Shown here: positions 16,588 through 26,914 of the stretch, in pieces
Layout of the letters: each line of letters opens with the position of its first letter
How positions within the stretch are numbered: position 1 is the stretch's first letter
From: Rhodoluna sp. KAS3
GTDB lineage: Bacteria; Actinomycetota; Actinomycetes; Actinomycetales; Microbacteriaceae
Direction of reading: 5' to 3'
Assembly (NCBI RefSeq): GCF_026000575.1
Contig: NZ_AP026910.1
Location: 992,001 to 1,056,000 of the forward strand
Length of the DNA: 64,000 bases
The notes under the pieces: generated by a model
What the model was told of the DNA's origin: nothing
The model's input: the letters and a program-made list of their open reading frames with translations, nothing else
Database searches by the model: none
Position numbers and translations under genes: made by a program

Positions 16588-16812
16588 CGGTTTTACGTAA
16601 AAGATTCCGAGCGTAGGCCCGACCCAGCTCCGGTCAAGACAAATGCCCGTTTGGTTATTGCAGTGGGTGTCGTGCTTTGGGCCGTAGCTCTAGTCCTCGG
16701 ACTTATTTTTAGCGCCACGCTTGCGTCTGCGCAAAAATCGTGGTGGCTTTCTACGTGCCTTTTCGGCATTGCCCTTGGCGTTTTCGCCTTCTTCAAGGTC
16801 CGCAACCGCTAA
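16585..16812 (+). CDS. DUF2530 small membrane protein
   Basis: A 75-residue protein with two hydrophobic helices (VIAVGVVLWAVALVLGLIF and LSTCLFGIALGVFAFFKV) separated by a short polar loop, matching the actinobacterial DUF2530 family. Function unknown. The last 123 bases run antisense to the end of the DUF3027 gene, so both genes share coding sequence on opposite strands. Confidence 0.8.
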   Translation: MRFYVKDSERRPDPAPVKTNARLVIAVGVVLWAVALVLGLIFSATLASAQKSWWLSTCLFGIALGVFAFFKVRNR

Positions 16813-17310
16813 CGAAGGCTCATCACCTGAATCGTTGGAAACAGATGCTTCCTCATCTTCGGCGCTAACCTCCGCGGCCTCGTCTTGCTCTTCGGCGAGC
16901 GCAAGTGCGTCAGCATCCTCAGCCTCGTCAACATCGTCGGCTTCATCGGAATCGTCTGACTCTTCAGCTTCTTCTGCGTCTAGGGCAGCCTGGGCTTCAA
17001 GTTCAGCTTGCAGAGCTTTGTAGTCCGCAAGTCGCTCTGACCATGGCACCCAATCTGGGGCAACTAGTGAGTCAACCCCAGGCATGAGCAATACTTCAGA
17101 GACGGTCGGCTCTTGCCCTTCAGGTGCATAAACAGTGACTGACCAACGCCAGCCAACGTAACCCTTGAGTTTGCTCTCGAAAAGGTATGACTCAGTTGAA
17201 TCGCCCTCGTCGAGAACCTCAACTAGAAAACCAATGGTCTGCTTAGACGTGGTTCCGAGAAGCGCCTGATAGGCAAAACCTTGATTGTTACCAGCTGATG
17301 ACTTAGGCAT
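16690..17310 (-). CDS. DUF3027 family protein
   Basis: Actinobacterial protein of about 206 residues. The N-terminal 110 residues are the conserved domain (FAYQALLGTTSKQTIGF, YVGWRWSVTVYAPEG, DWVPWSERL). A long acidic Glu/Asp/Ala tract follows, then a strongly basic end (RRKPPRFLRRRKRGAKNK). ATG at 17310 gives the normal N-terminus and overlaps the cold-shock gene stop by a few bases, so the two are translationally coupled. Function unknown; the link to a cold-shock protein suggests a nucleic-acid role, which is inference. Confidence 0.85.
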   Translation of the reverse strand: MPKSSAGNNQGFAYQALLGTTSKQTIGFLVEVLDEGDSTESYLFESKLKGYVGWRWSVTVYAPEGQEPTVSEVLLMPGVDSLVAPDWVPWSERLADYKALQAELEAQAALDAEEAEESDDSDEADDVDEAEDADALALAEEQDEAAEVSAEDEEASVSNDSGDEPSLAVADLEEGENAKGNAEKARRKPPRFLRRRKRGAKNKSED

Positions 17311-17686
17311 CCAGCTCGTCTGCCAACTTACGCAACAATGAGGCAATCTTCTTGCCATTGGCGCTCTCTGGGTACTTGCCGCGCTTCAAACCGCCACCGA
17401 TGTTGTCGAGAAGACGGATTAGGTCCTCAACGATCACGGCCATTTCGTCGGCTGGCTTGCGGCTCATCTTGACCAAGCTTGGCGGCGCATCTAAAACGCG
17501 CACCGATAGAGCCTGGGCGCCGCGCTTGCCATCAGCAACGCTAAATTCAATGCGAGTGCCTGGCTTGATTGAAGTGGTTCCAGCCGGAAGGGCGCTGATG
17601 TGCAGGAATACCTCGCTACCCTCGTCGGATGCGATGAAACCAAATCCCTTGTCTTCGTCGAAGAACTTGACTTTACCGGTTGGCAT
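17303..17686 (-). CDS. Cold-shock-domain protein with C-terminal helical extension
   Basis: A 127-residue protein. Residues 1-65 are a cold-shock domain with RNP1 KGFGFIASDE and RNP2-like VFLHISAL, binding single-stranded RNA or DNA. Residues 70-127 are an added helical domain (EMAVIVEDLIRLLDNIGGGLKRGKYP) found in actinobacterial CspB-like proteins. It heads a two-gene unit with the DUF3027 gene. It differs from the 67-residue cspA product encoded at 25946. Confidence 0.9.
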   Translation of the reverse strand: MPTGKVKFFDEDKGFGFIASDEGSEVFLHISALPAGTTSIKPGTRIEFSVADGKRGAQALSVRVLDAPPSLVKMSRKPADEMAVIVEDLIRLLDNIGGGLKRGKYPESANGKKIASLLRKLADELDA

Positions 17687-17747
17687 GGATACCTCTTTCG
17701 TAAATCCAAACTCTCATTTTACAGGGAATGTGTCGGCTCGGCACGGG

Positions 17748-17762
17748 TATCCTAGAAGGATG
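17748..17762 (+). promoter_or_regulatory. Leaderless -10 box (TATCCT-N6-ATG)
   Basis: TATCCT, then AGAAGG, then the ATG at 17760. The purines are too close to the ATG to act as a normal Shine-Dalgarno. Confidence 0.5.
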
Positions 17763-18035
17763 GCTAAACAAACCGCAAACCCTCAAGACTCTTCGGCTTC
17801 ACGCCTTGAAAAAATTCTGGCTTACATGTCAGCCGGCCTGATCGGAACTTCGGTTTTGGCCATGCTCGCAACCTTGATTATCGCGGCCACCGAATCGGCA
17901 AATCCAGAAGTTGGAAGCTCTGTTCTTCCGCCGTTCTTGGTGTTCTACCCACAGTTCGGCTTGGCGGCCGGTGCTCTTTGCATCGTCTCACTAGTCATCA
18001 CTAGCGTTCGCCGCCGCTCGCGCGAGAATAAATAG
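17760..18035 (+). CDS. Small two-helix membrane protein
   Basis: A 91-residue protein with a polar start, a helix at ILAYMSAGLIGTSVLAMLATLII, an external-looking loop, a second helix at GLAAGALCIVSLVITSV and a basic end (RRRSRENK). Similar short proteins occur upstream of the XPB helicase locus in related bacteria, but I assign no family or function. The long frame reaching back to 17352 is only the complement of the cold-shock gene. Confidence 0.75.
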   Translation: MAKQTANPQDSSASRLEKILAYMSAGLIGTSVLAMLATLIIAATESANPEVGSSVLPPFLVFYPQFGLAAGALCIVSLVITSVRRRSRENK

Positions 18036-18059
18036 CTCTTAAGCCCGGGGGAAGACTTT

Positions 18060-19811
18060 ATGAGCGAGATTCTGAATGTTGCCGCAGCACTGCGGCATAA
18101 ATCAGACGCTCAGCTTGAGCAACTAATTGCTCAACGCATGGTCAGTTCAACTGGCCTGCGTGATTTTTTTGATCTCGCAGAGGCAATCACAAAACCAGCA
18201 TCGGTTTCTGCAGCGATTGCTGGACTACCCCGATCACAGGCCCAAGCCCTGACACAACTAGCCGATGGGCTACCGGCTGATGAGCAACAACTCGAGCACC
18301 TGGCTGCTCTCGCGTTAGTTGATGACCATGGAGCCCCCTTTGAATCAACGGTCGAATCGCTAAGTCAGTTCAGGCAGATCGCGCCTGTTTCGCCAGTTGC
18401 GCTTCCCAACGAGACAGAGCCACCGGCTCAGGAGCAGATCGACCGCGACGCAGGCATTGAAATTTTTGAAACCCTGCAGGCGATGACCGAATTGATTTTT
18501 GATTTGGAGCAGCGATTCGTCAAAGAAGTCGGTAAGAAAAATGTGGGACTACCCGACCTAAAGCGGTTGGCTAATCACCTGAACAAAACCACAGACTATG
18601 CCCGCGAAATTTACGAACTGGCCGGTTGGTCAAACCTAGTTTTCTTAGCCGATGGCCGCTGGCAACTAAGCGCTGAAGCTGATGCCTGGCTTGAATGGCA
18701 ACCGTGGCAGAGGTTTCAACACCTGGCAAAAATTTGGCGCGGCATCCTCGGCGATGCGTCTGCACACGAGCTCGAAAATGCGCTTCAGGGCTCAAACGGA
18801 CCGGTGTCGCTGAGCACTAAGTTGCAAGAAACCTACCCTTTTGCAGACGGGTCAGTCACTTCAAAGATCTCTAAGTTGGGCAACCTCGCCGAACTACTTG
18901 GCCTTTCGGCAAACGGATGGATGAGCAGCTGGACGGCATCGGTGTTGCAAGAGGATTTTGCCGAAGCTGCCAAAACAGCCAAGCAATTTTTGCCAGCGGA
19001 GCAAAGCCGGTTAATCTGCCAAGCAGACCTTTCGATCATTGCCCCCGGCCCGCTGCCTACCGAGCTTGAGATGCAATTGCGCAGGTTTGCCAACACCGAG
19101 CAAATCGGCATGGCATCAACTTATCGATTGAACAAACTCAGTATTTCTCATGGCCTTGAGACCGGCCTGAAGGCAGATGAAATCCGTAATCTTTTGCTCG
19201 AGCTGACCGGCAAAAACCTGCCTCAGCCGGTTGAGTATCTGATTGATGAAACTGAACAGCGATTCGGTCGGCTAACCATCTCTGAGGGTGGCGAGATTCA
19301 GCGTTCGATAATTCGAGCATCTGACCCAATTTTGCTGCAGGCGATTATCAATGAGGTCAAACTCAAACCGTTTGCCCTGCAGAGCACTACCGATGGAGCT
19401 TTGGTTAGCCGATTTGAACCAGAAGTGGTCTATTACGGACTGCGCGAGATTGGCCTTGCCGCCATACGCGTTGATGAAGCAGGCCGAGTAATTTCACCAA
19501 CTGAAGTTCACCAAGCATCGGGAAGCACCGAAATTGAAACTTCAGCAAAGGCAGACATAAGCCGCCTTCGTGAGCAGGATGCGCGGGTGGGCGAGGCTCC
19601 CGACGGCGACGACTTGCATCGTCAGATTCAACTGGCAATCAAGAACAAAGCAAAAGCCTGGTTTACCGTCGTGACTGGTGACGGCTCGGAACTGCTATTT
19701 CTTCTCGAACCAATCGGCATTGCCAATGGGCGACTTCGAGCTAAGGACCGCAAAGCTGACATTGAGCGCACCATCCCAATAGCCAGCATCACCAAGGTGA
19801 CATTTGAGTAG
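18060..19811 (+). CDS. Helicase-associated domain protein, partner of XPB
   Basis: A 583-residue protein of the type encoded next to XPB in Actinobacteria (Rv0862c-like), carrying a helicase C-terminal-3-like region (about residues 310-430: SRLICQADLSIIAPGPLP, TYRLNKLSISHGLETGLKADEIRNLL). There is no Walker A motif, so it is not itself a helicase. GGGGGAAG lies just before the ATG. It probably acts with the downstream XPB in DNA repair, which is inferred from conserved adjacency. Confidence 0.85.
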   Translation: MSEILNVAAALRHKSDAQLEQLIAQRMVSSTGLRDFFDLAEAITKPASVSAAIAGLPRSQAQALTQLADGLPADEQQLEHLAALALVDDHGAPFESTVESLSQFRQIAPVSPVALPNETEPPAQEQIDRDAGIEIFETLQAMTELIFDLEQRFVKEVGKKNVGLPDLKRLANHLNKTTDYAREIYELAGWSNLVFLADGRWQLSAEADAWLEWQPWQRFQHLAKIWRGILGDASAHELENALQGSNGPVSLSTKLQETYPFADGSVTSKISKLGNLAELLGLSANGWMSSWTASVLQEDFAEAAKTAKQFLPAEQSRLICQADLSIIAPGPLPTELEMQLRRFANTEQIGMASTYRLNKLSISHGLETGLKADEIRNLLLELTGKNLPQPVEYLIDETEQRFGRLTISEGGEIQRSIIRASDPILLQAIINEVKLKPFALQSTTDGALVSRFEPEVVYYGLREIGLAAIRVDEAGRVISPTEVHQASGSTEIETSAKADISRLREQDARVGEAPDGDDLHRQIQLAIKNKAKAWFTVVTGDGSELLFLLEPIGIANGRLRAKDRKADIERTIPIASITKVTFE

Positions 19812-19837
19812 CACGGGTGGCACTCAGCCGAGCAAAG

Positions 19838-19852
19838 TAGGCTTGAAGGATG
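19838..19852 (+). promoter_or_regulatory. Leaderless -10 box (TAGGCT-N6-ATG)
   Basis: TAGGCT, then TGAAGG, then the ATG of the XPB helicase gene, although the partner gene is only 38 bases upstream. Confidence 0.45.
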
Positions 19853-21484
19853 ACTAGCGGACCACTAATTGTTCAGAGCGATAAGACAGCACTGCTAGAA
19901 GTTGATCATCCGCAAGCAGCAGATGCTCGTCATGACCTCGCGATTTTTGCAGAACTCGAGCGCGCACCGGAGCACATTCACACCTATCGAATCACTCGGC
20001 TGGGACTGTGGAATGCGCGAGCCGCAGGTCACGACTCAGATTTTGTTCTCGGGATTCTGGATAAGTACGCAAAGTTTGCAATTCCTGGATCAGTCCGCTC
20101 AGACATCACCGAGACGATGTCTCGATACGGGCGCCTGGTAATTCAGCGCAGCCCAGATGGCGAACTTGAGCTTTTCTCCAAAGATCGCGCGATTCTTCTC
20201 GAAGCAAGTCGCCACCGCAGGATTGTCGAATTACTTGATGGCCCAATCTCCAACGAAGCTTTTCGAATTCAGCCTTGGGCTCGTGGGCAGGTTAAGCAGG
20301 AGCTGTTAAAGCTAGGCTGGCCGGCCGAGGATTTTGCTGGCTACACCGAAGGAACCCCGCATGAAATTTCAATGCAGCAGGGAGACTGGAAAGTGCGCGA
20401 CTACCAGAATCAGGCTGTCGAAAAGTTTTGGGCCGGGGGCTCTGGCGTTGTGGTGTTGCCTTGCGGTGCGGGTAAAACCATTGTTGGTGCAGCCGCTATG
20501 GCTGTGGCCAAGACCAACACCTTGATTCTGGTGACCAACACAGTCTCTGCACGCCAGTGGAAAACCGAACTGATGCGCCGGACCACCCTGACCGAAGACG
20601 AAATTGGCGAGTACTCAGGATCACTCAAAGAAATCAAGCCGGTAACAATCGCGACTTACCAAATTCTTACGACCAAGCGCAAGAGCGAGTACGCCCACCT
20701 TGCCCTACTGAATGCCAACGACTGGGGACTCATCGTTTACGACGAGGTTCACCTCTTGCCGGCACCGATTTTCAAGATGACGGCTGACCTTCAGGCTCGT
20801 CGCCGATTGGGACTTACCGCAACCTTGGTTCGCGAAGATGGCAAAGAGGGCGACGTCTTCTCACTAATTGGACCAAAGCGCTTCGATGCACCTTGGAAAG
20901 AAATTGAAGCCCAGGGATACATCGCGCCGGCCGCCTGTTTTGAGGTAAGAATCGACCTTCCCGAAGAGGAGCGCCTCAATTACGCGATTGCGAGCCAGGA
21001 GGACCGGTACCGAATTTCAGCCACCTCTGGTTCAAAGATTCCGGTAATCAAGGCTCTGCTAGCCAAACACCCAGGTGAGCCGACTCTGATTATTGGTCAG
21101 TACTTGGATCAAATCCATGCTGTTTCAGCGGCCTTGAAGGTATCAGAAATCACTGGTGAGACACCAATTGATGAACGTGAACGCCTCTTTGAAGCATTCA
21201 GAACCGGTGAAATCACCTGCCTAGTTGTTTCTAAGGTGGCAAACTTTTCTATTGATTTGCCGGAGGCATCAGTGGCAATCCAGATTTCTGGGTCATACGG
21301 TAGCCGCCAAGAAGAAGCCCAGCGTCTAGGGCGCTTGCTAAGACCAAAGGCAGATGGGCGTTCAGCAAACTTCTACACGTTGATTGCTCGCGACACCATT
21401 GACCAAGATTTTGCACAGAATCGCCAACGGTTCTTGGCCGAACAGGGCTACAGCTACGAGATTATCGACGCTGACGCACTCTAA
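19850..21484 (+). CDS. XPB/Ssl2-family DNA repair helicase
   Basis: Superfamily 2 3'-5' helicase, 544 residues. An N-terminal XPB-type damage-recognition region is followed by Walker A LPCGAGKTIVGAA (near 205), the DEVH box (IVYDEVHLLPA), motif III LGLTATLVREDG, and motifs V-VI (VVSKVANFSIDLPEA, GSRQEEAQRLGRLLRP). Bacterial XPB is found in many Actinobacteria and unwinds damaged DNA; its cellular pathway is less clear than in eukaryotes. It follows its partner gene and precedes a two-component system. Confidence 0.95.
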   Translation: MTSGPLIVQSDKTALLEVDHPQAADARHDLAIFAELERAPEHIHTYRITRLGLWNARAAGHDSDFVLGILDKYAKFAIPGSVRSDITETMSRYGRLVIQRSPDGELELFSKDRAILLEASRHRRIVELLDGPISNEAFRIQPWARGQVKQELLKLGWPAEDFAGYTEGTPHEISMQQGDWKVRDYQNQAVEKFWAGGSGVVVLPCGAGKTIVGAAAMAVAKTNTLILVTNTVSARQWKTELMRRTTLTEDEIGEYSGSLKEIKPVTIATYQILTTKRKSEYAHLALLNANDWGLIVYDEVHLLPAPIFKMTADLQARRRLGLTATLVREDGKEGDVFSLIGPKRFDAPWKEIEAQGYIAPAACFEVRIDLPEEERLNYAIASQEDRYRISATSGSKIPVIKALLAKHPGEPTLIIGQYLDQIHAVSAALKVSEITGETPIDERERLFEAFRTGEITCLVVSKVANFSIDLPEASVAIQISGSYGSRQEEAQRLGRLLRPKADGRSANFYTLIARDTIDQDFAQNRQRFLAEQGYSYEIIDADAL

Positions 21485-21560
21485 GGCTGCGCAGAGACCT
21501 AGCAGAAACACCCCAGTTACCTTTCAGGCTACTCACAGCAATCTCTGAAAAAGTAGTGAC

Positions 21561-22259
21561 ATGGAAAACGTGAAGGTACTTATCGTCGATGACGAACCGA
21601 ACATCCGCGACCTACTCTCAACCAGTTTGAGATTTGCCGGCTTCAGCGTGCACGCAGTGGCTAACGGCGCCGATGCCGTTACCGCCGCCGAAAAAGGCAA
21701 CCCAGACATCATCTTGCTTGACGTAATGCTGCCGGACATGAACGGTTTTAGCGTTACCAAGAAGATTCGCTCAATGGGCATCAATGCCCCGGTGCTGTTC
21801 TTGACCGCTCGCGACGAAACCGAAGACAAAATTACTGGCCTAACCGTCGGTGGTGATGACTACATGACTAAGCCATTCAGCCTGGATGAAATCGTTGCCC
21901 GAATCAATGCCATTCTTCGACGCACCAAGGCCGCCGAGGTCGAGGAATCAGTCCTGGAAGTTGGCGAGATTCGCATCAACCAAGACGCACACGAGGTTTT
22001 TGTTAACAACGAAGTGGTTGACCTCAGCCCAACTGAGTACAAGCTACTGCGATTCTTGATGTCCAACCCAAACCGAGTGCTGACCAAGGCTCAAATTTTG
22101 GACCACGTCTGGGAGTATGACTTCAACGGAGAAATGGGAATTGTTGAGTCTTACGTTTCTTACCTGCGCAAGAAGCTTGACCCACTAACCAGTGAGCCGC
22201 TTATTCAAACCAAGCGCGGTGTTGGCTACATGTACAAGTCGACTAAGAACGGCAAGTAG
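21561..22259 (+). CDS. OmpR-family response regulator (PhoP-like)
   Basis: A 232-residue regulator with an intact receiver: Asp10/Asp11 in IVDDEPN, phospho-acceptor Asp54 in ILLDVMLPD, Thr in FLTARDE and Lys in MTKPFS. A winged-helix DNA-binding domain follows (LSPTEYKLLRFLMSNPNRVLTKAQIL ... GVGYMY). The wording of the receiver is closest in memory to mycobacterial PhoP/TrcR. It is 8 bases upstream of its sensor kinase. The target genes are not evident here. Confidence 0.92.
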   Translation: MENVKVLIVDDEPNIRDLLSTSLRFAGFSVHAVANGADAVTAAEKGNPDIILLDVMLPDMNGFSVTKKIRSMGINAPVLFLTARDETEDKITGLTVGGDDYMTKPFSLDEIVARINAILRRTKAAEVEESVLEVGEIRINQDAHEVFVNNEVVDLSPTEYKLLRFLMSNPNRVLTKAQILDHVWEYDFNGEMGIVESYVSYLRKKLDPLTSEPLIQTKRGVGYMYKSTKNGK

Positions 22260-22267
22260 AAACCTAA

Positions 22268-23752
22268 TTGTCGTCAAAACTCGGAACCGCATGGGAGCAA
22301 ATCTCCCTACGCACAAAGCTGACAGCGCTATCAGTAGCGTTGATTGGCATTTTGCTTGCGGTTTCTAGTTTTGGAACCATGGCACTGCTGCGCACCTACC
22401 TGGTCGCCAACGTCGACACCCTGCTGAGCTCAACCGCGGCAACCCTCAGCCACGAGGACCCAACTCAGCTTGAAGAAAGACTTGCTAGTCGCGAACTCAG
22501 GCTTCCTAGCCTGCCCAGCGATTTTTACATTGGATACGTCGACCAGTCTGGTGCGCTATTAGTTGGTCTGGTCTCTTCCGCGAGCGATCTTGATCGCGTT
22601 CCAAACCTTTCAAGCTTTAATGCGGTCAATGTTCTGGCGACTCGCGGTTTGCCATTTGAGGTAGATGCCCAAGGCAACGTCACAGATGATGCCGGCATCG
22701 ATGGCTGGCGCATGGTCGCAGTACCGCTGACCACCATGCCTGGCTCTCTAGTTGTTGCACTGCCAACCAACGCCAACGGCGCGTTGCTTTCGCAATACGC
22801 ATCCATCGGTGGCAGTTTTGGAATTTTGCTGCTGCTGCTCAGTGGACTAAGTATTTGGCTAACCATCACGTCCGCCCTGAAGCCTCTGCGCGAGGTCGAG
22901 CGAACCGCCACCTTGGTAGCCGAGGGTGACTTTTCGCAGCGACTTATCGAGAGACCAGGCGACACCGAAATTTCGAGGATCAACCGCTCACTAAACACAA
23001 TGCTCGACGGGCTGGAAAACGCATTCCAAGACCGATCCCGCACCCTTGAACAGATGCGCCGCTTCGTTGCCGATGCCTCACACGAACTGCGGACTCCCCT
23101 AGTCTCGGTGCGCGGATACGCAGAGCTGTATCGAATGGGTGCGCTCAAGAAGCCTGAGCAGGTTGCCGAGGCTATGGGCCGCATCGAGTCCGAGGCGATT
23201 CGTATGACCGGACTCGTGGAAAGCCTGCTTACCTTGGCTCGCCTCGATGATGCCAAAGAGCCGCCAAAAACCACGACTAACCTCGTGACTCTGGCCATTG
23301 ATGCTGCCAAAGATGTGCATGCCTCCTCGCCAAAGCAAAGCATCGCAGTTTCTAACACCGATGGCGTGCCGCTGACGGAAGCCGACGAAGTGCTTGCCAA
23401 AGTGGACGCCAACGCCATGCGTCAGGTGTTCACCAACCTTCTGGCCAACGCTTCGCGCTTTTCTGCCAAAGACGGTTCCATTGAGATTGTCCTTGACGGT
23501 ACGGCCCGGGTCGACGGCTATCCTTGGGCCATCATCGAAGTTCGCGATCACGGCGAGGGTATCCCCGAGCAGCTTCGCGAAAAAGTTTTTGAGCGCTTCT
23601 ATCGAGTTGATAATTCGAGAAACAGTGAAACTGGCGGTTCTGGCCTTGGACTCGCAATCGTTTCGAGCATCGTTAGATCTCACCAGGGCTCGATCGTAGC
23701 CCTCGAAACTGCTGGTGGCGGAGCCACTTTCCGAGTAGCCATCCCTGCTTAG
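22268..23752 (+). CDS. Membrane sensor histidine kinase
   Basis: A 494-residue kinase: helix 1 (about 18-45), an extracytoplasmic sensor of about 130 residues, helix 2 (about 180-202), HAMP, HisKA with His272 in ADASHELRTPLVS, and an HATPase domain (VFTNLLANASRF, VRDHGEGIPE, GGSGLGLAIV). It starts with TTG 8 bases after the regulator gene, with a weak ribosome binding site, so translation is probably coupled. The signal is unknown. Confidence 0.92.
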   Translation: MSSKLGTAWEQISLRTKLTALSVALIGILLAVSSFGTMALLRTYLVANVDTLLSSTAATLSHEDPTQLEERLASRELRLPSLPSDFYIGYVDQSGALLVGLVSSASDLDRVPNLSSFNAVNVLATRGLPFEVDAQGNVTDDAGIDGWRMVAVPLTTMPGSLVVALPTNANGALLSQYASIGGSFGILLLLLSGLSIWLTITSALKPLREVERTATLVAEGDFSQRLIERPGDTEISRINRSLNTMLDGLENAFQDRSRTLEQMRRFVADASHELRTPLVSVRGYAELYRMGALKKPEQVAEAMGRIESEAIRMTGLVESLLTLARLDDAKEPPKTTTNLVTLAIDAAKDVHASSPKQSIAVSNTDGVPLTEADEVLAKVDANAMRQVFTNLLANASRFSAKDGSIEIVLDGTARVDGYPWAIIEVRDHGEGIPEQLREKVFERFYRVDNSRNSETGGSGLGLAIVSSIVRSHQGSIVALETAGGGATFRVAIPA

Positions 23753-23811
23753 TTATTCACATTTTTTGTAATTCATCCTGTTGCGGTGAGCACTCCGCAG
23801 ATGATTCTGAC

Positions 23812-24099
23812 ATGACTCAATTCACCGTAGACAGCGATCAAGTAATGGCGGCAAACGCCAACATCCAAATCACAATCTCCAAACTCAGCAACGAGGTCCA
23901 ACTGCTTCACGGGCAACTTCAAGGGTTGCAAGCTTCATGGACTGGTCTGGCTGCGACCAGCTTTCAGGAGCTAGCCAGCCGCTGGCGGGTTACGGCCGGG
24001 GCTGTCGAGGCTCAATTGGCTGAGCTAGGTAGCGCCCTTGGAATGGCAGCTCAGCAATACTCCGACATTGAACTTTCCAACCAACGATTGTTTCTGTAG
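23812..24099 (+). CDS. WXG100-family protein (ESAT-6-like), orphan
   Basis: A 95-residue helical hairpin protein with the central W-x-G turn (QASWTGLAATSFQEL) and the C-terminal Y-x-x-x-[DE]-type element (QQYSDIELSNQ). Such proteins are substrates of type VII (ESX) secretion. No ESX ATPase, EccB-E or partner WXG gene lies in this window, so its exporter must be elsewhere or absent. A bidirectional terminator follows. Confidence 0.88.
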   Translation: MTQFTVDSDQVMAANANIQITISKLSNEVQLLHGQLQGLQASWTGLAATSFQELASRWRVTAGAVEAQLAELGSALGMAAQQYSDIELSNQRLFL

Positions 24100-24119
24100 G
24101 CCAAAGTAAACCGCAAATA

Positions 24120-24157
24120 AAAAACTGGGTGGCTCCCAAAGGAACCACCCAGTTTTT
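24120..24157. terminator. Bidirectional terminator between WXG100 gene and groEL
   Basis: 13-base perfect stem AAAAACTGGGTGG with its complement and a 12-base loop that can pair further. T-runs on both strands. Confidence 0.93.
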
Positions 24158-24168
24158 GTAATTCAGAC

Positions 24169-25837
<1,669 letters not shown>

Positions 25838-25844
25838 CTCTATT

Positions 25845-25871
25845 TTGGCACTCTCCACCCGAGAGTGCAAA
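25845..25871 (-). promoter_or_regulatory. CIRCE operator 2, near-consensus
   Basis: TTGGCACTC-N9-GAGTGCAAA, matching CIRCE with one change in each half; 34 bases from the first copy, about three helical turns. The inner part is a perfect 8-base inverted repeat (25848-25868). Confidence 0.8.
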
Positions 25872-25898
25872 CACATTTGATTGCGCTGTGGGCAAAAG

Positions 25899-25926
25899 AA
25901 AAACCCCTCCCGAAGGAGGGGTTTTT
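25899..25926 (-). terminator. Intrinsic terminator of cspA
   Basis: 12-base stem AAAAACCCCTCC with a CGAA tetraloop and T-run on the minus strand. Confidence 0.93.
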
Positions 25927-25945
25927 TGTAAAAGATCTAAGGGTC

Positions 25946-26149
25946 TTAGCCGATTACGTTTACAGCGTCAGCCTGTGGGCCTTTGTCGCCGTTCTTGACT
26001 TCGAACTCAACACGCTGGTTCTCTTTGAGTTCCTTGTAGCCATCTGACTGGATTGCTGAGAAGTGTACGAATACATCCGCTCCGCCATCCTGAGTGATGA
26101 AGCCGAAACCCTTTTCAGCGTTGAACCACTTTACGGTTCCTTGTGCCAT
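25946..26149 (-). CDS. cspA: Cold shock protein CspA
   Basis: A 67-residue cold-shock domain, [20 protein letters not shown], with RNP1 KGFGFI and RNP2 VFVHFSAI. It acts as an RNA chaperone. AGGAG lies 7 bases before the ATG. The 170-base upstream space contains a long structured leader typical of cold-shock mRNAs. Confidence 0.96.
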   Translation of the reverse strand: MAQGTVKWFNAEKGFGFITQDGGADVFVHFSAIQSDGYKELKENQRVEFEVKNGDKGPQADAVNVIG

Positions 26150-26221
26150 TGCTTTACTCCTGTTACTAAACGACGTTCAGAGAAATCTTTCTTAGAACGA
26201 GTCGCATAGAAAAGAGCTGGT

Positions 26222-26265
26222 GCTACGGATACTGCTACGACCACTTCTAACAGTAGCCTCGTAGC
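26222..26265 (-). promoter_or_regulatory. Hairpin in the cspA 5' leader
   Basis: GCTACGGATACTG pairs with CAGTAGCCTCGTAGC across a 16-base loop, with an internal bulge. It lies about 73 bases upstream of the cspA ATG; possible thermosensitive leader. No known family was recognised. Confidence 0.45.
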
Positions 26266-26322
26266 CGGTAATCACCTAGGGAATTCAAGTAGAAAAGCAA
26301 ATCCTTTATAAAACGGTTATAA

Positions 26323-26850
26323 CTACTCCACAGCAGGAAGCTCGTAGTCCTCACCCAAAACTATGGTGATTGGCTCAGCAAATTGAGTTGAAACGGTAAC
26401 CAGGGGTGATCCGACTAGCTTGGCAATCGCCTCAGCCTCGGCCCTAAATAGTTCATCGGTGATGGCGATGGTCGTGACCGCGATTGATGTCGGCAACCCC
26501 TCTGCATCAACCAAGTTTTCGGTGACCACAACGTTGTAACCGGCGTCAACCAACTGGCTCGAGAATGGCACACCAGCTACCTCGGTGCCGGTTCCATCAA
26601 TGACTCCGACTTCAGGTCGGGTCTCAACCGATGCGGTTGGAGACGGCGAAGCATTTGAAATTACACCTTCAAAAATGGCTGCGTTATCAGCAAACTTGAG
26701 GCCTCCGTAGGCCAGCCCGCCTACAACAAGGGCGGCGGCAAAAATTCGCAACCACTCTAAGACTCGGTCTCTGGCTGTTCTGCGTGCGCGGTGTCGGCCG
26801 CCAACCTGGGTAGCGGCGTCAAACTCGTCTACCGGGAACTTTTTAGCCAT
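26323..26850 (-). CDS. LytR C-terminal domain membrane protein
   Basis: A 175-residue protein: basic cytoplasmic start (GRHRARRTARDRVLEW), one membrane helix (LRIFAAALVVGGLAYGGLKFA), a Ser/Pro/Thr linker and a LytR_C domain outside (VGVIDGTGTEVAGVPFSSQLVDAGYNVV). LytR_C domains occur in cell-wall assembly proteins; stand-alone forms have no firm role. Divergent from msrB. Confidence 0.88.
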   Translation of the reverse strand: MAKKFPVDEFDAATQVGGRHRARRTARDRVLEWLRIFAAALVVGGLAYGGLKFADNAAIFEGVISNASPSPTASVETRPEVGVIDGTGTEVAGVPFSSQLVDAGYNVVVTENLVDAEGLPTSIAVTTIAITDELFRAEAEAIAKLVGSPLVTVSTQFAEPITIVLGEDYELPAVE

Positions 26851-26914
26851 GAATCCTGCTTATCGTAAAGGCACAACAAATCCTGTGCGCTTCAATATTA
26901 GGCCGACGAAAGGT

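Noticed and set aside
17352-17759. Long frame upstream of the 17760 membrane gene
   Set aside because: It is antisense to the cold-shock gene and looks like its complement, not a protein.
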